34,527 nt of DNA from Alphaproteobacteria bacterium (GTDB lineage Bacteria; Pseudomonadota; Alphaproteobacteria; SMXQ01): NCBI GenBank assembly GCA_009380075.1, contig WHSO01000033.1, forward strand, positions 1 to 34,527, given 5' to 3'. Shown piece by piece: positions 15,097-22,286 of the stretch. A program made the translations under genes and the position numbers. The notes under the pieces were generated by a model. It saw only the letters and a list, made by a program, of their open reading frames with translations. It was not told the DNA's origin and did no database searches. How positions within the stretch are numbered: the stretch's first letter is position 1; the number at the start of each line of letters is the position of its first letter.

Positions 15097-16748
15097 TCGA
15101 CGCCGTCACCATCGAAGTGCTGCGCAACAAGGTCGCCGGCCTGACCGACGAAATGCACTACCATTTCTACCGGTCGGGCTATTCGACCATCATCCGCGAA
15201 TCGCGGGATTTCTCCTGCGTCATCCTCGATCGCGACGGGCGCCTCATCACCGCGCCGCCGATGTTCTTCCACGGCACGGTGTATCGGCACTTCTGCGCCC
15301 GCGTGCTCGAGCTTTACGGCGACACAATGCGCCCCGGCGACGTGTTCGTGTCGAACCATCCTTATGAGGCCGGGCTGCCGCACGTTTCCGACATGGGATT
15401 CGTCGCGCCGATCTTCGCCGGCGAACGGCTGATCGGGTTTTCCGGCTCCATCGCCCACAAGGCCGACATCGGTGGCACCATGCCAGGCTCGACCTCGGCG
15501 ACGGCGACGGAGATCTTCCATGAAGGGCTGCTGCTGCCGCCGGTGCGCATCCGCGCCGGTGGCGCCCCCTGCCTCGACATCGACCGGCTGATCCTCGCCA
15601 ATTCGCGCCAGCCGGAGCTGGTGGCCGGCGACATCGGCGCCCAGGTCGCGGCCACCTGCATGGGGGTCGCACGGATGGAGCAGCTTGCCGAACGATTCGG
15701 CGCGGACATCGTTTGCGAGGCCTTCGCCGCCATCCTCACGGGCGCCACCGACGAGCTCGCGGCCGCGATCGCGGCGCTGCCGGAAGGCGCCGCCCGTGCC
15801 GAGGGATTCATGGACAGCGACGGCGTCGAGATCGACCGCATGATCCGCATGGCGGTGAACGTGACGGTCAAGGGCGGCCGCGTGCTGTTCGATTTCTCGG
15901 ACTCGGACGAACAGGCCCGGGGGCCGATCAACCTGCGCCCAAGCATGGTGGAGGCGTGCTGTTTCTATTCCCTGATCGGCTGCCTCGGCCCCGACATCCA
16001 TTTCAACGACGGCTGCCGCGACGTGGTGGATTTCAGGTACGCCCCCGGCACCATCACCAACGCGACGGCACCGGCGCCGGTGTCGAGCTACCAGATGGCA
16101 AACCTGAAGCTGGTCGACGTGATCCTCCAGGCACTGAGCCACTTCCGCCCCGAACGCGCGGTCGCCAACGCGGGATCGTCGGGGGCGCTCGGCATCAACT
16201 GGGGCAAGGGCGCGCGGCCCGGCCAGTCGAGCCTGCAATACGAGATCCTGGGCTCCGCCTACGGCGGCGGGCACGGCCACGACGGCGCGAGCTGCACCGC
16301 GACGCACCTGTCGAACCTGCATGTCACGCCGATCGAGATCCTGGAATCGGAATTCCCGGTCCGCGTCAGCGCCTTCGAGCTGATCCCCGATTCCGGCGGC
16401 GCGGGGGAATTCCGGGGCGGGCTCAGCTTTCGCCGCGCCTACGAGATGCTTTCCGACGGCATGGTGATCCGCCGTTACGACCGCGCCAAGTGCCCGCCCC
16501 AGGGCATCAAAGGGGGCAAGCCGGGGCGCGCCAGCCGCTTCGTCATCAAGGCGGGAACGGTGGAGGAGCGCGAAACCCCGGCGTCGGGGCGCTTCGACCT
16601 GAGGGCGGGGGACCGGTTCTTCCTCGAATCGGCGGGCGGCGGCGGTTACGGCGATCCCGTCGGTCGCGATCGCAAACGGGTCGAGCGTGACATCGCCGAA
16701 GGCTACGTCACACCCGAGACGGCGAAACGCGACTACGGCGCCGCCTGA
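15093..16748 (+). CDS. hyuB: Hydantoinase/oxoprolinase subunit B (HyuB)
   Basis: 551 residues from ATG 15093, overlapping the hyuA stop by four bases. Family signatures are VTIEVLRNKVAGLTDEMHYH, SRDFSCVILDRDGRL, DVFVSNHPYEAGLPHVSDMG, the HKADIGGTMPGS loop and SGGAGEFRGGLSFRRAYEML. The C-terminus LESAGGGGYGDPVGRD is characteristic. HyuB carries the metal-dependent half of the catalytic complex with HyuA, opening hydantoin-, oxoproline- or N-methylhydantoin-like rings in the cytoplasm. The pair is convergent with the histidine kinase gene. Neighbouring genes for a cysteine hydrolase and a dehydrogenase fit a short catabolic cluster, although they are not in the same operon. Confidence 0.92.
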   Translation: MIDAVTIEVLRNKVAGLTDEMHYHFYRSGYSTIIRESRDFSCVILDRDGRLITAPPMFFHGTVYRHFCARVLELYGDTMRPGDVFVSNHPYEAGLPHVSDMGFVAPIFAGERLIGFSGSIAHKADIGGTMPGSTSATATEIFHEGLLLPPVRIRAGGAPCLDIDRLILANSRQPELVAGDIGAQVAATCMGVARMEQLAERFGADIVCEAFAAILTGATDELAAAIAALPEGAARAEGFMDSDGVEIDRMIRMAVNVTVKGGRVLFDFSDSDEQARGPINLRPSMVEACCFYSLIGCLGPDIHFNDGCRDVVDFRYAPGTITNATAPAPVSSYQMANLKLVDVILQALSHFRPERAVANAGSSGALGINWGKGARPGQSSLQYEILGSAYGGGHGHDGASCTATHLSNLHVTPIEILESEFPVRVSAFELIPDSGGAGEFRGGLSFRRAYEMLSDGMVIRRYDRAKCPPQGIKGGKPGRASRFVIKAGTVEERETPASGRFDLRAGDRFFLESAGGGGYGDPVGRDRKRVERDIAEGYVTPETAKRDYGAA

Positions 16749-16796
16749 TCCCAGGCGCAGATATCGACGCGAAACGCTTTTCCGCGCAGATGGGGT

Positions 16797-18098
16797 TCAG
16801 GCGGTCAGCGACCGTGCGCCTTCCGCCGGCTTGCGGATTCGCGCCGCGGGGAAGCGCACCGTGACCGTGGTACCGACGCCGACCTGGCTCTGCAGGTCGA
16901 GGGTTCCCCCGTGCAGTTCCACCATGGACTTGGCCAGCGGCAGGCCGAGACCCGTGCCTTCGCCCTTCCGGTCGAGCTTGCTGTTGACCTGCGAGAACGG
17001 CGCAAGGCACTTGGGAATATCCTCGAGCGCGATGCCGACGCCGGTATCGGAGACCTGGAAGACGTAACCGCTGTCGTCCCGGCTCCAGTATCGCAGCGTG
17101 ACCGCGCCACCCTGTTCCGTGAACTTGATGGCGTTGGACAGCAGATTGGTCAGGATCTGCTTGAACATCAACCGGTCCGCATGGAGCATCTGCCGGGATT
17201 CGGGCGCTTCCAGGGTGAGCGTCACCCCTTCCTTCTGCGCCCGGATGCGCACGAAATTCAGGATGGCGTCGAGCGGTTCCGCGACGTCGAATTCGTCGTC
17301 GTTCAGATCGGTCTTGCCGGCTTCGATCTTCGACAGGTCGAGGATGGTGTTGATCAGGCCGAGCAGATGCTGGCCCGAATCGTAGATGTCCGTCGCGTAT
17401 TCGCGATAGAGCGGGCTGCCGACCGGGCCCATTGTCTGGTTCTTGATGATTTCCGAAAAGCCGATGACGGCATTCAGGGGCGTGCGCAGCTCGTGGCTCA
17501 TCTTCGCCAGGAATTCGCTCTTGGACTGGTTCTCGACCTCGGCACGTTCCCTGGCTTCGCGCAATTCGTTTTGCTCCTGGCGGTAGGCCGTCACGTCGCT
17601 GCAGGCGCCGACGAACGACCGCTCCCCGTCGGGATCCATGGCCGAAAGGTTCATCTCCATGTCGAACGTCCGGCCGCCTTTCCGTTGTCCCCTCAGCGGA
17701 CGTTGACGCCCGATGATCCGCGGGAAGCCGCGGTCCGAACCGCTGAAGAACTGCTCGAACCAGGCGCGATCGTCGGGCGTCACCAGAAGGGAAATGTGCT
17801 CACCGGTGATGTCGTGCTCGGAATATCCGAAGATGCGTTCCGCCGCCGGATTGAAACTCAGGATGCCGCCGCGGCCATCGAACGTGACGACCGCATCGCC
17901 GATGGACTTGATGATGGCCTGCGGCGATCGTTCGGAAAGTTCCTGTTCGAGGGAGGCGATCCTGCGGGCTTGCTTGCGGGCCGATACGAACAGGAAAAGG
18001 AAAACGGCCGCAATCGCGACAAGCACGACGACGAAGCCCGCCAGCAGAGGCCAGCCGAGTCCATAGCCAATTCCCAACGATTCGCCGAACATACCCAC
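16797..18098 (-). CDS. Membrane-anchored PAS-domain sensor histidine kinase
   Basis: About 433 residues; a GTG at 18122 would give 441. The start at GTG 18098 fits GGAAGGG seven bases upstream, while ATG 18092 is also possible. Numbered from the 441-residue form: one membrane segment (GWPLLAGFVVVLVAIAAVFL, 23-45), a short coiled linker, a PAS domain (67-180, IIKSIGDAVVTFDGRGGILS), then HisKA with KMSHELRTPLNAVIGFSE (phospho-acceptor His 210) and HATPase_c with N box NLLSNAIKF, G1 DTGVGI (359-364) and G2 GEGTGLGL (387-394). All catalytic boxes are present. The segment MGPVGSPLYREYATDIYDSG is typical of the alphaproteobacterial PleC/DivJ-like kinase group. There is almost no periplasmic domain, so it probably senses an internal signal through PAS. 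No response regulator is adjacent. Confidence 0.9.
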   Translation of the reverse strand: MGMFGESLGIGYGLGWPLLAGFVVVLVAIAAVFLFLFVSARKQARRIASLEQELSERSPQAIIKSIGDAVVTFDGRGGILSFNPAAERIFGYSEHDITGEHISLLVTPDDRAWFEQFFSGSDRGFPRIIGRQRPLRGQRKGGRTFDMEMNLSAMDPDGERSFVGACSDVTAYRQEQNELREARERAEVENQSKSEFLAKMSHELRTPLNAVIGFSEIIKNQTMGPVGSPLYREYATDIYDSGQHLLGLINTILDLSKIEAGKTDLNDDEFDVAEPLDAILNFVRIRAQKEGVTLTLEAPESRQMLHADRLMFKQILTNLLSNAIKFTEQGGAVTLRYWSRDDSGYVFQVSDTGVGIALEDIPKCLAPFSQVNSKLDRKGEGTGLGLPLAKSMVELHGGTLDLQSQVGVGTTVTVRFPAARIRKPAEGARSLTA

Positions 18099-18333
18099 TG
18101 TGAAACCCTTCCGCTGAAGCACTTATTCGTTACTGGAAGTTTTAGGGCACAGATATGTCGAATGGGTTAATGGACGCGTGTCCGCACGGCCACATGGCGC
18201 GTCGAAGTTTCGGCGGCGCCGACTGTTCGACCTGCGGACACGGAGGGCGTTAAGAGTTGGGAAAGCATGTAACAATTGGCCGGGTCGCCGGCCGGGCGCG
18301 CGTCCCGACGGCGGCTTCCGGACGAAGCGGCGA

Positions 18334-19029
18334 TCAGGCCGATAGCACGTTCTTCTTCATGCCATCGAGGTGCGCGAGCACGTCGTCCACGTGCATAACA
18401 TCGGCATACTTGTGGTGCAGGTCGAACAGGTTGACCTTGTGCGACAGCATCGAGCGGTCGTAGGTGCACTCTTCCACCACCACCGTATGGAAGCCGTGGG
18501 AATAGGCGTCGACCACCGACGCCCGCACGCAGCCCGAGGTCGATTCGCCCAAAGCGATGATGGAGCGCATGCCCATCTTGTTGAGGTGCGCGATCAGCGG
18601 CGTGCCGAAGAAGGCCGAGGCGCGCTCCTTGTAGATCACGAGCTCGCCATCCTCCGGCTTCACCTCGTCGATAATGTCGTAGGCGTCGGGCCGCAGCTTG
18701 CGGTTGTCGCGGTTGGTCGAATTGACGCCGCGGGTATCGACGTGGCGGGTCGTGTAGATGACGGGCACGCCCGCCGCGCGGGCGGCGGCCAGCACCTTCT
18801 GCGTCGGTGGCAGCGCCTTCCAGGCGTTCTCGCCGCAGGAGCCGGCATGTGCGCGGTTGGCCTCGGCGACCGGCTTGTCGCCGCCGAGGTAGGCATTCCT
18901 GTAGAGGTCGATGGCGAGGATCGCCGGGCGCTCGCCGACGTGCAGGTCACGCTCGTAAGACTTGTAGATTTCGACGAGATCGTCGTCGATGACGTCGCGC
19001 CAGCAATGGTCTTCGAACTCCCGCGCCAT
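18334..19029 (-). CDS. Isochorismatase-family cysteine hydrolase (N-carbamoylsarcosine amidase-like)
   Basis: 231 residues from ATG 19029, which has AAGGAAGG upstream; a longer frame is not supported. Catalytic triad of the family: Asp 41 in ILAIDLYRNAY, Lys 134 in VIYKERASAFFGT, and nucleophile Cys 167 in LGESTSGCVRASVVDAYSHG, preceded by the usual cis-peptide region. It has no signal peptide, so it is cytoplasmic. Family members hydrolyse amide-type bonds in isochorismate, nicotinamide, N-carbamoyl compounds or biuret. Proximity to hyuAB suggests an N-carbamoyl amidase acting on the ring-opened product, as in the N-methylhydantoin to N-carbamoylsarcosine to sarcosine route. That pathway assignment is inference. 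The gene diverges from the dehydrogenase gene at 19250 across a 220-base promoter region with a long interrupted palindrome. Confidence 0.85.
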   Translation of the reverse strand: MAREFEDHCWRDVIDDDLVEIYKSYERDLHVGERPAILAIDLYRNAYLGGDKPVAEANRAHAGSCGENAWKALPPTQKVLAAARAAGVPVIYTTRHVDTRGVNSTNRDNRKLRPDAYDIIDEVKPEDGELVIYKERASAFFGTPLIAHLNKMGMRSIIALGESTSGCVRASVVDAYSHGFHTVVVEECTYDRSMLSHKVNLFDLHHKYADVMHVDDVLAHLDGMKKNVLSA

Positions 19030-19081
19030 GATCCTTCCTTCCCTCGCAAGTATCGTCCGTCGGGCATTAGACCGCGACCGG

Positions 19082-19111
19082 CCGTTACCCGTCAACGTAA
19101 CCGGGCAACGG
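19082..19111. promoter_or_regulatory. Interrupted palindrome, candidate operator between divergent genes
   Basis: CCGTTACCCG (19082-19091), ten bases, CGGGCAACGG (19102-19111) match as inverted arms at nine of ten positions. Nested within is GTTAC (19084-19088), eight bases, GTAAC (19097-19101), a perfect inverted repeat. The site lies in the region between the isochorismatase-like and dehydrogenase-like genes, 53 bases upstream of the former start. A shared regulator for both genes is likely, but its identity is unknown. Confidence 0.45.
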
Positions 19112-19249
19112 GTCCGAATTCCGGTGGCACGCCCGCGCAAGGCCATGCTAGGTAGTGCCCTTCCCATTCCGGCCCGGCCCGGCAAAAATCGGGGCCCAAA
19201 GGCCCGTCCAACGGCGCCACGGCGCCCACAGCATCAGGGAGCACACGAG

Positions 19250-20122
19250 ATGGCACTCAAAGTCGGCTTTGTCGGGCTTGGCGAGATGGGTGGCGAAATG
19301 GCGCGCCACGTCGCCACCAAGGGCAAGAAGAAGGGGATTTCCGTCTACGGCTTCGACCTGCAGAAGAAGGCGTTGGACCGCGCCAAGAAGCACGGCGTCG
19401 TATCGGTCAAGTCGCTATCGGAACTGGCCAGGACCTGCGACGTGTTCATCGTCATGGTCGGCTACGACCACCAGGTCAAGCAGGTGGTGACCGACATCAC
19501 CAAGGACGGCAAGAAGGGCGCCGTCATCGTCATTACGGCGACAAGCCACCCCAACATGGTCCACGAATGCGCGAAGATCGCCAGGAAGGCGGGGATCGGC
19601 GTCGTCGACGCGCCGGTCTGCTACGGCCTCGACGGTGCCCGCGACGGCACCTTGATGTCCACCTGCGGCGGCGCCACGAAGGACTACGACAAGGTGCGGC
19701 CTGTGCTGGAATGCTACTCCCGTGCGGCGCCGCACCTGGGTGAGCTCGGCGCCGGCGAAATCGGCAAGACCTGCAACAACATGCTGCACTGGGCGCATAG
19801 CATCGCCAACTACGAGGTGCTGCTGCTGGCCAAGGCCTATGGCATCGACGCCCAGAAGATGCGCGAAACGCTGTTGAAGTGCCCGGGGAAAAACGGGACG
19901 CTGGAGCGCTGGGATGAAACCAAGTTCACCTGGCAGGAGAAGGACATGGACATCGCGCTCGACCTCGCGCAGAAGCGCAAGGTGCTGCTGCCGATGTTCG
20001 GCCAGGTCGACCAGCTCATCAAGATGTTCCACGCCGATGACGTGGCGGAGCTCCTGTACGACAAGAACAAGGCCCATTACCTCGGCATCGAATACAAGAA
20101 GAAGCCGATCACCGCAGACTGA
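19250..20122 (+). CDS. NAD(P)-dependent 3-hydroxyisobutyrate dehydrogenase-like oxidoreductase
   Basis: 290 residues from ATG 19250, with CAGGGA upstream. Rossmann motif VGFVGLGEMGGEMARHVA (GLGEMG at 9-14). The beta-hydroxyacid dehydrogenase substrate loop, usually DAPVSGG, reads DAPVCYGLDGARDGTL here (S to C and G to Y), which may alter substrate preference. The catalytic Lys 173 lies in LGAGEIGKTCNNMLH. The C-terminal all-helical domain has the expected length. Family members oxidise 3-hydroxyisobutyrate, reduce tartronate semialdehyde or glyoxylate, and include many uncharacterised types. It is cytoplasmic. It diverges from the isochorismatase-family gene and is convergent with the second Bug receptor, suggesting a carboxylic-acid catabolic unit. 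Confidence 0.88.
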   Translation: MALKVGFVGLGEMGGEMARHVATKGKKKGISVYGFDLQKKALDRAKKHGVVSVKSLSELARTCDVFIVMVGYDHQVKQVVTDITKDGKKGAVIVITATSHPNMVHECAKIARKAGIGVVDAPVCYGLDGARDGTLMSTCGGATKDYDKVRPVLECYSRAAPHLGELGAGEIGKTCNNMLHWAHSIANYEVLLLAKAYGIDAQKMRETLLKCPGKNGTLERWDETKFTWQEKDMDIALDLAQKRKVLLPMFGQVDQLIKMFHADDVAELLYDKNKAHYLGIEYKKKPITAD

Positions 20123-20148
20123 GCGCGGTTCCGCCGTCCGGCAGAACA

Positions 20149-20184
20149 GGAACGGGGAGCCACTGGCCCCCCGTCTGCCGTTCC
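20149..20184. terminator. Possible bidirectional terminator hairpin between convergent genes
   Basis: GGAACGG (20149-20155) and CCGTTCC (20178-20184) pair perfectly around a G/C-rich interior that can itself pair (GGGG with CCCC). It lies 27 bases after the dehydrogenase stop and 17 bases past the end of the convergent receptor gene at 20201. There are no strong T-runs, so it is only a moderate terminator candidate. Confidence 0.35.
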
Positions 20185-20200
20185 GGCAAAAAGGCCGGGA

Positions 20201-21325
20201 TCAGGTCGACTTTTCGGACTTCTCGGACTTTTTCTTCTTCGCCTTCTTCTGGGCGCACACCCCGCCCTTCGAATAGTCCTGGCAGCGCCCGCCGCCGGTC
20301 TTGGTCATCACCTGACGCAACCGATCGATGGCGGGGTCGGGCGCGGCGAAGATCTTGGCGATGAAGGCATCCATCTCCTCACCAGTGGCGAAGCGTTCGA
20401 GCATCTTCTGGCGCTTGAACTCCTGCAGGAATTGCTTGTCCTTCAGCACGTTGTTGAAGGCCGTGCGCAGGATCTTGACGCGCTCTTGCGGCACCTTGGG
20501 TCCGACCCAGTAGGATCGGCCGATCTCGGGGCCGATCAGGACCACCTCGAGCGCCTTCCGGTCCGCGTCCGACTTGGCGATCTCGAGCACGGTCGGCGCG
20601 TCGGGCCATTCCTTCTCACGCTTGAAGCCGAACTGCACGATCGGCACGATCTGCCCGTTGGTCAGGTACTCGGGCCCCGACACGTATATGGAACCGAGCG
20701 ACCAGCTCCCCATGCCCTGCAGTTCGCCGCGCTCCATCGCGAGCTTCACCTCGGTGCCCGACTTGTAGCCGCCGATCACCTTGAACTTGAGGCCGAGCAT
20801 GTTGCGGGCGAGGTAGGGATAGACGGTGGAGTTGGAACTCGCGCCGGTCGAGCCCACGATCAGCTCGCGCTCGTAGAGGTCCTTGTAGCTCTTCACTCCC
20901 GACTTGGCGCTCGCCAGAAGAAGCTCGTTGCCCGCCGACAGACGGCCGATGCCCTGGATCTTGCGGGCGTCGTACTTCACGCCGCGCGCGCCCATGCGCT
21001 GGTACATCGGCAGGTTCTGGTGCAGCGTGAACATCTCGGTCCCGTCCTGGGCGCCTGCGTTGTAGGCGTGATTCAGCAGCTTCATGCCGCCCGCGCCCGG
21101 CATGTTCTGGGCGACGATGGTGGGCTTTCCGGGAATGTGCCGCTCCATGTGGCGCGCAAGGAAGCGCGCATACAGGTCGTAGCCCCCGCCCGCGCCGGAA
21201 CTGATCAGAAGCTTGACGGTCTTCCCCTTGTAGAAATCCTCGGCTACGGCGGAAACGGCGCCCGTCGCGCAGAGCATAGCGGCGAAGGCCACCCCAAGTG
21301 GCCGCATCGGAACTGGGAGAGTCAT
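20201..21325 (-). CDS. Tripartite tricarboxylate transporter-type receptor (Bug/TctC family)
   Basis: 374 residues from ATG 21325, which has AGGAGG at good spacing, ruling out a 65-residue upstream extension. The signal peptide (RPLGVAFAAMLCATGAVSA, cleaved near AVA-ED) points to the periplasm. Bug markers are FYKGKTVKLLISSGAGGGYD, PTIVAQNMPGAGGMKLLNHA and the GSTGASSNSTVYPYLARNML region that contacts the ligand. The C-terminal ~40 residues are unusual: two cysteines (GRCQDYSKGGVCAQ) and then a lysine/serine tail (KKAKKKKSEKSEKST). No TctA/TctB genes are in the window. It is related to the receptor at 9061-10299. Convergence with the dehydrogenase gene and closeness to the hyuAB region suggest, without proving, that it captures the substrate of that pathway. 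Confidence 0.88.
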   Translation of the reverse strand: MTLPVPMRPLGVAFAAMLCATGAVSAVAEDFYKGKTVKLLISSGAGGGYDLYARFLARHMERHIPGKPTIVAQNMPGAGGMKLLNHAYNAGAQDGTEMFTLHQNLPMYQRMGARGVKYDARKIQGIGRLSAGNELLLASAKSGVKSYKDLYERELIVGSTGASSNSTVYPYLARNMLGLKFKVIGGYKSGTEVKLAMERGELQGMGSWSLGSIYVSGPEYLTNGQIVPIVQFGFKREKEWPDAPTVLEIAKSDADRKALEVVLIGPEIGRSYWVGPKVPQERVKILRTAFNNVLKDKQFLQEFKRQKMLERFATGEEMDAFIAKIFAAPDPAIDRLRQVMTKTGGGRCQDYSKGGVCAQKKAKKKKSEKSEKST

Positions 21326-21725
21326 GTTGTCCTCCTGGGCTGTAAAGCGTCGATGACGTGATTTCCTTCGGGCCACGTTCGGGTGACGCTCGCCACTACC
21401 CAAACGTGTTGCGGAACAAAAATCTACCGGGAGCATCGGCCCCGCCGCAACGGGAATCGGTCCTGCGGTAGGCGCGAATCCGGACCGGCCACCGAAACGC
21501 CGGCGGGACGTAGCCGACAAGGCTTCGGAACTCGCGCGCTTGCAAGGCGCTGGTATCGTTTCTGGACTTGGAATGGTGGCGCGAGCCGATATCTTCCGGG
21601 TTCAAAATCGGCCACAGCCCTTGGTGCTACGCATAAACTCAAGGATTTAGCCGACAATTGTTTGTATTTAAGCCTTTTTTAAGTCGAATTTGTCAGATTT
21701 GAGTCTAGGATGTGCATGCAGGGAT
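21326..21725. other. Intergenic stretch with an inverted repeat and an AT-rich promoter-like end
   Basis: About 400 bases without a convincing gene. The left part holds the palindrome at 21374-21408, close to the receptor gene start. The right part (21640-21700) is markedly AT-rich, with runs such as TTTGTATTTAAGCC and CTTTTTTAAG, probably the promoter region of the small gene that follows. A minus-strand frame over 21668-21880 lacks a ribosome-binding site and is likely spurious. Confidence 0.45.
21374..21408. promoter_or_regulatory. Interrupted palindrome upstream of the second Bug receptor gene
   Basis: CACGTTCGGGT (21374-21384) and ACCCAAACGTG (21398-21408) are inverted arms of 11 bases with one mismatch, separated by 13 bases. 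The element lies about 50-85 bases upstream of the start of the minus-strand receptor gene, a usual place for an operator. The regulator is unknown. Confidence 0.45.
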
Positions 21726-22187
21726 ATGCCTTCCACGAGTGTGGATCTACCGACTCGAATGAATGAACGGATCACGGTGCGCCAGATGAACACAGTCCGC
21801 CCGGTCGTCTTCAACCCAGCCGTGGGTTTCGTCGCCTCCCAGTTCGGAAAGCCGGCCTTCGACCGGCGGCTATCGGACAAGATCCTGGCCGCCCATAACC
21901 ACGCCTACGCCATTGGCGATGTCGGCCTAGCGGCGCAGCTGATGGCCCAGCTCGAGCGAACCGAGGAAGCCGAACGCGAGGCCTATCGCCGCAAGAGCAG
22001 CGGATCCTTCGGATCGTACAGCCCGCGCCAGTCGAGCGCGGTGGCGCACGGCAGGCTGTGGCAGGCCTACGTGGACGCGCGCAACGCGTACAACGCGTTG
22101 AGCCTGCAGGCAGGCGCACCGTCGGCCCGCGTGGTGAGAGCCGCTACGGAGATGAAACGGTGCTACGCGAAGTGGGCCCTCGCCTGA
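21726..22187 (+). CDS. Hypothetical protein (about 153 aa)
   Basis: The frame 21690-22187 is intact. Possible starts are TTG 21690, ATG 21726, ATG 21759 and ATG 21786, none with a clear ribosome-binding site; ATG 21726 has GCAGGG only two bases upstream. The conserved-looking part begins at TVRPVVFNPAVGFVASQFGK, continues with a helix-rich region (LSDKILAAHNHAYAIGDVGL, then QLMAQLERTEEAEREAYRRK), a Ser-rich loop and a helical C-terminus (HGRLWQAYVDARNAYNALSL). There is no signal peptide or membrane helix. I do not recognise the family; the helical hairpin layout resembles small cytosolic helical-bundle proteins. It is convergent with the HD-GYP gene of the Lap-type locus. Confidence 0.55.
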   Translation: MPSTSVDLPTRMNERITVRQMNTVRPVVFNPAVGFVASQFGKPAFDRRLSDKILAAHNHAYAIGDVGLAAQLMAQLERTEEAEREAYRRKSSGSFGSYSPRQSSAVAHGRLWQAYVDARNAYNALSLQAGAPSARVVRAATEMKRCYAKWALA

Positions 22188-22286
22188 GCCGTCGCTTCGG
22201 CATAACCTGAGCATCATCCCGGCACCTCCGAGTGTGCCACGGGCTAGCGGGGTCCCGGCGGCCGAACTTTCGCTGCAGCATGATCC

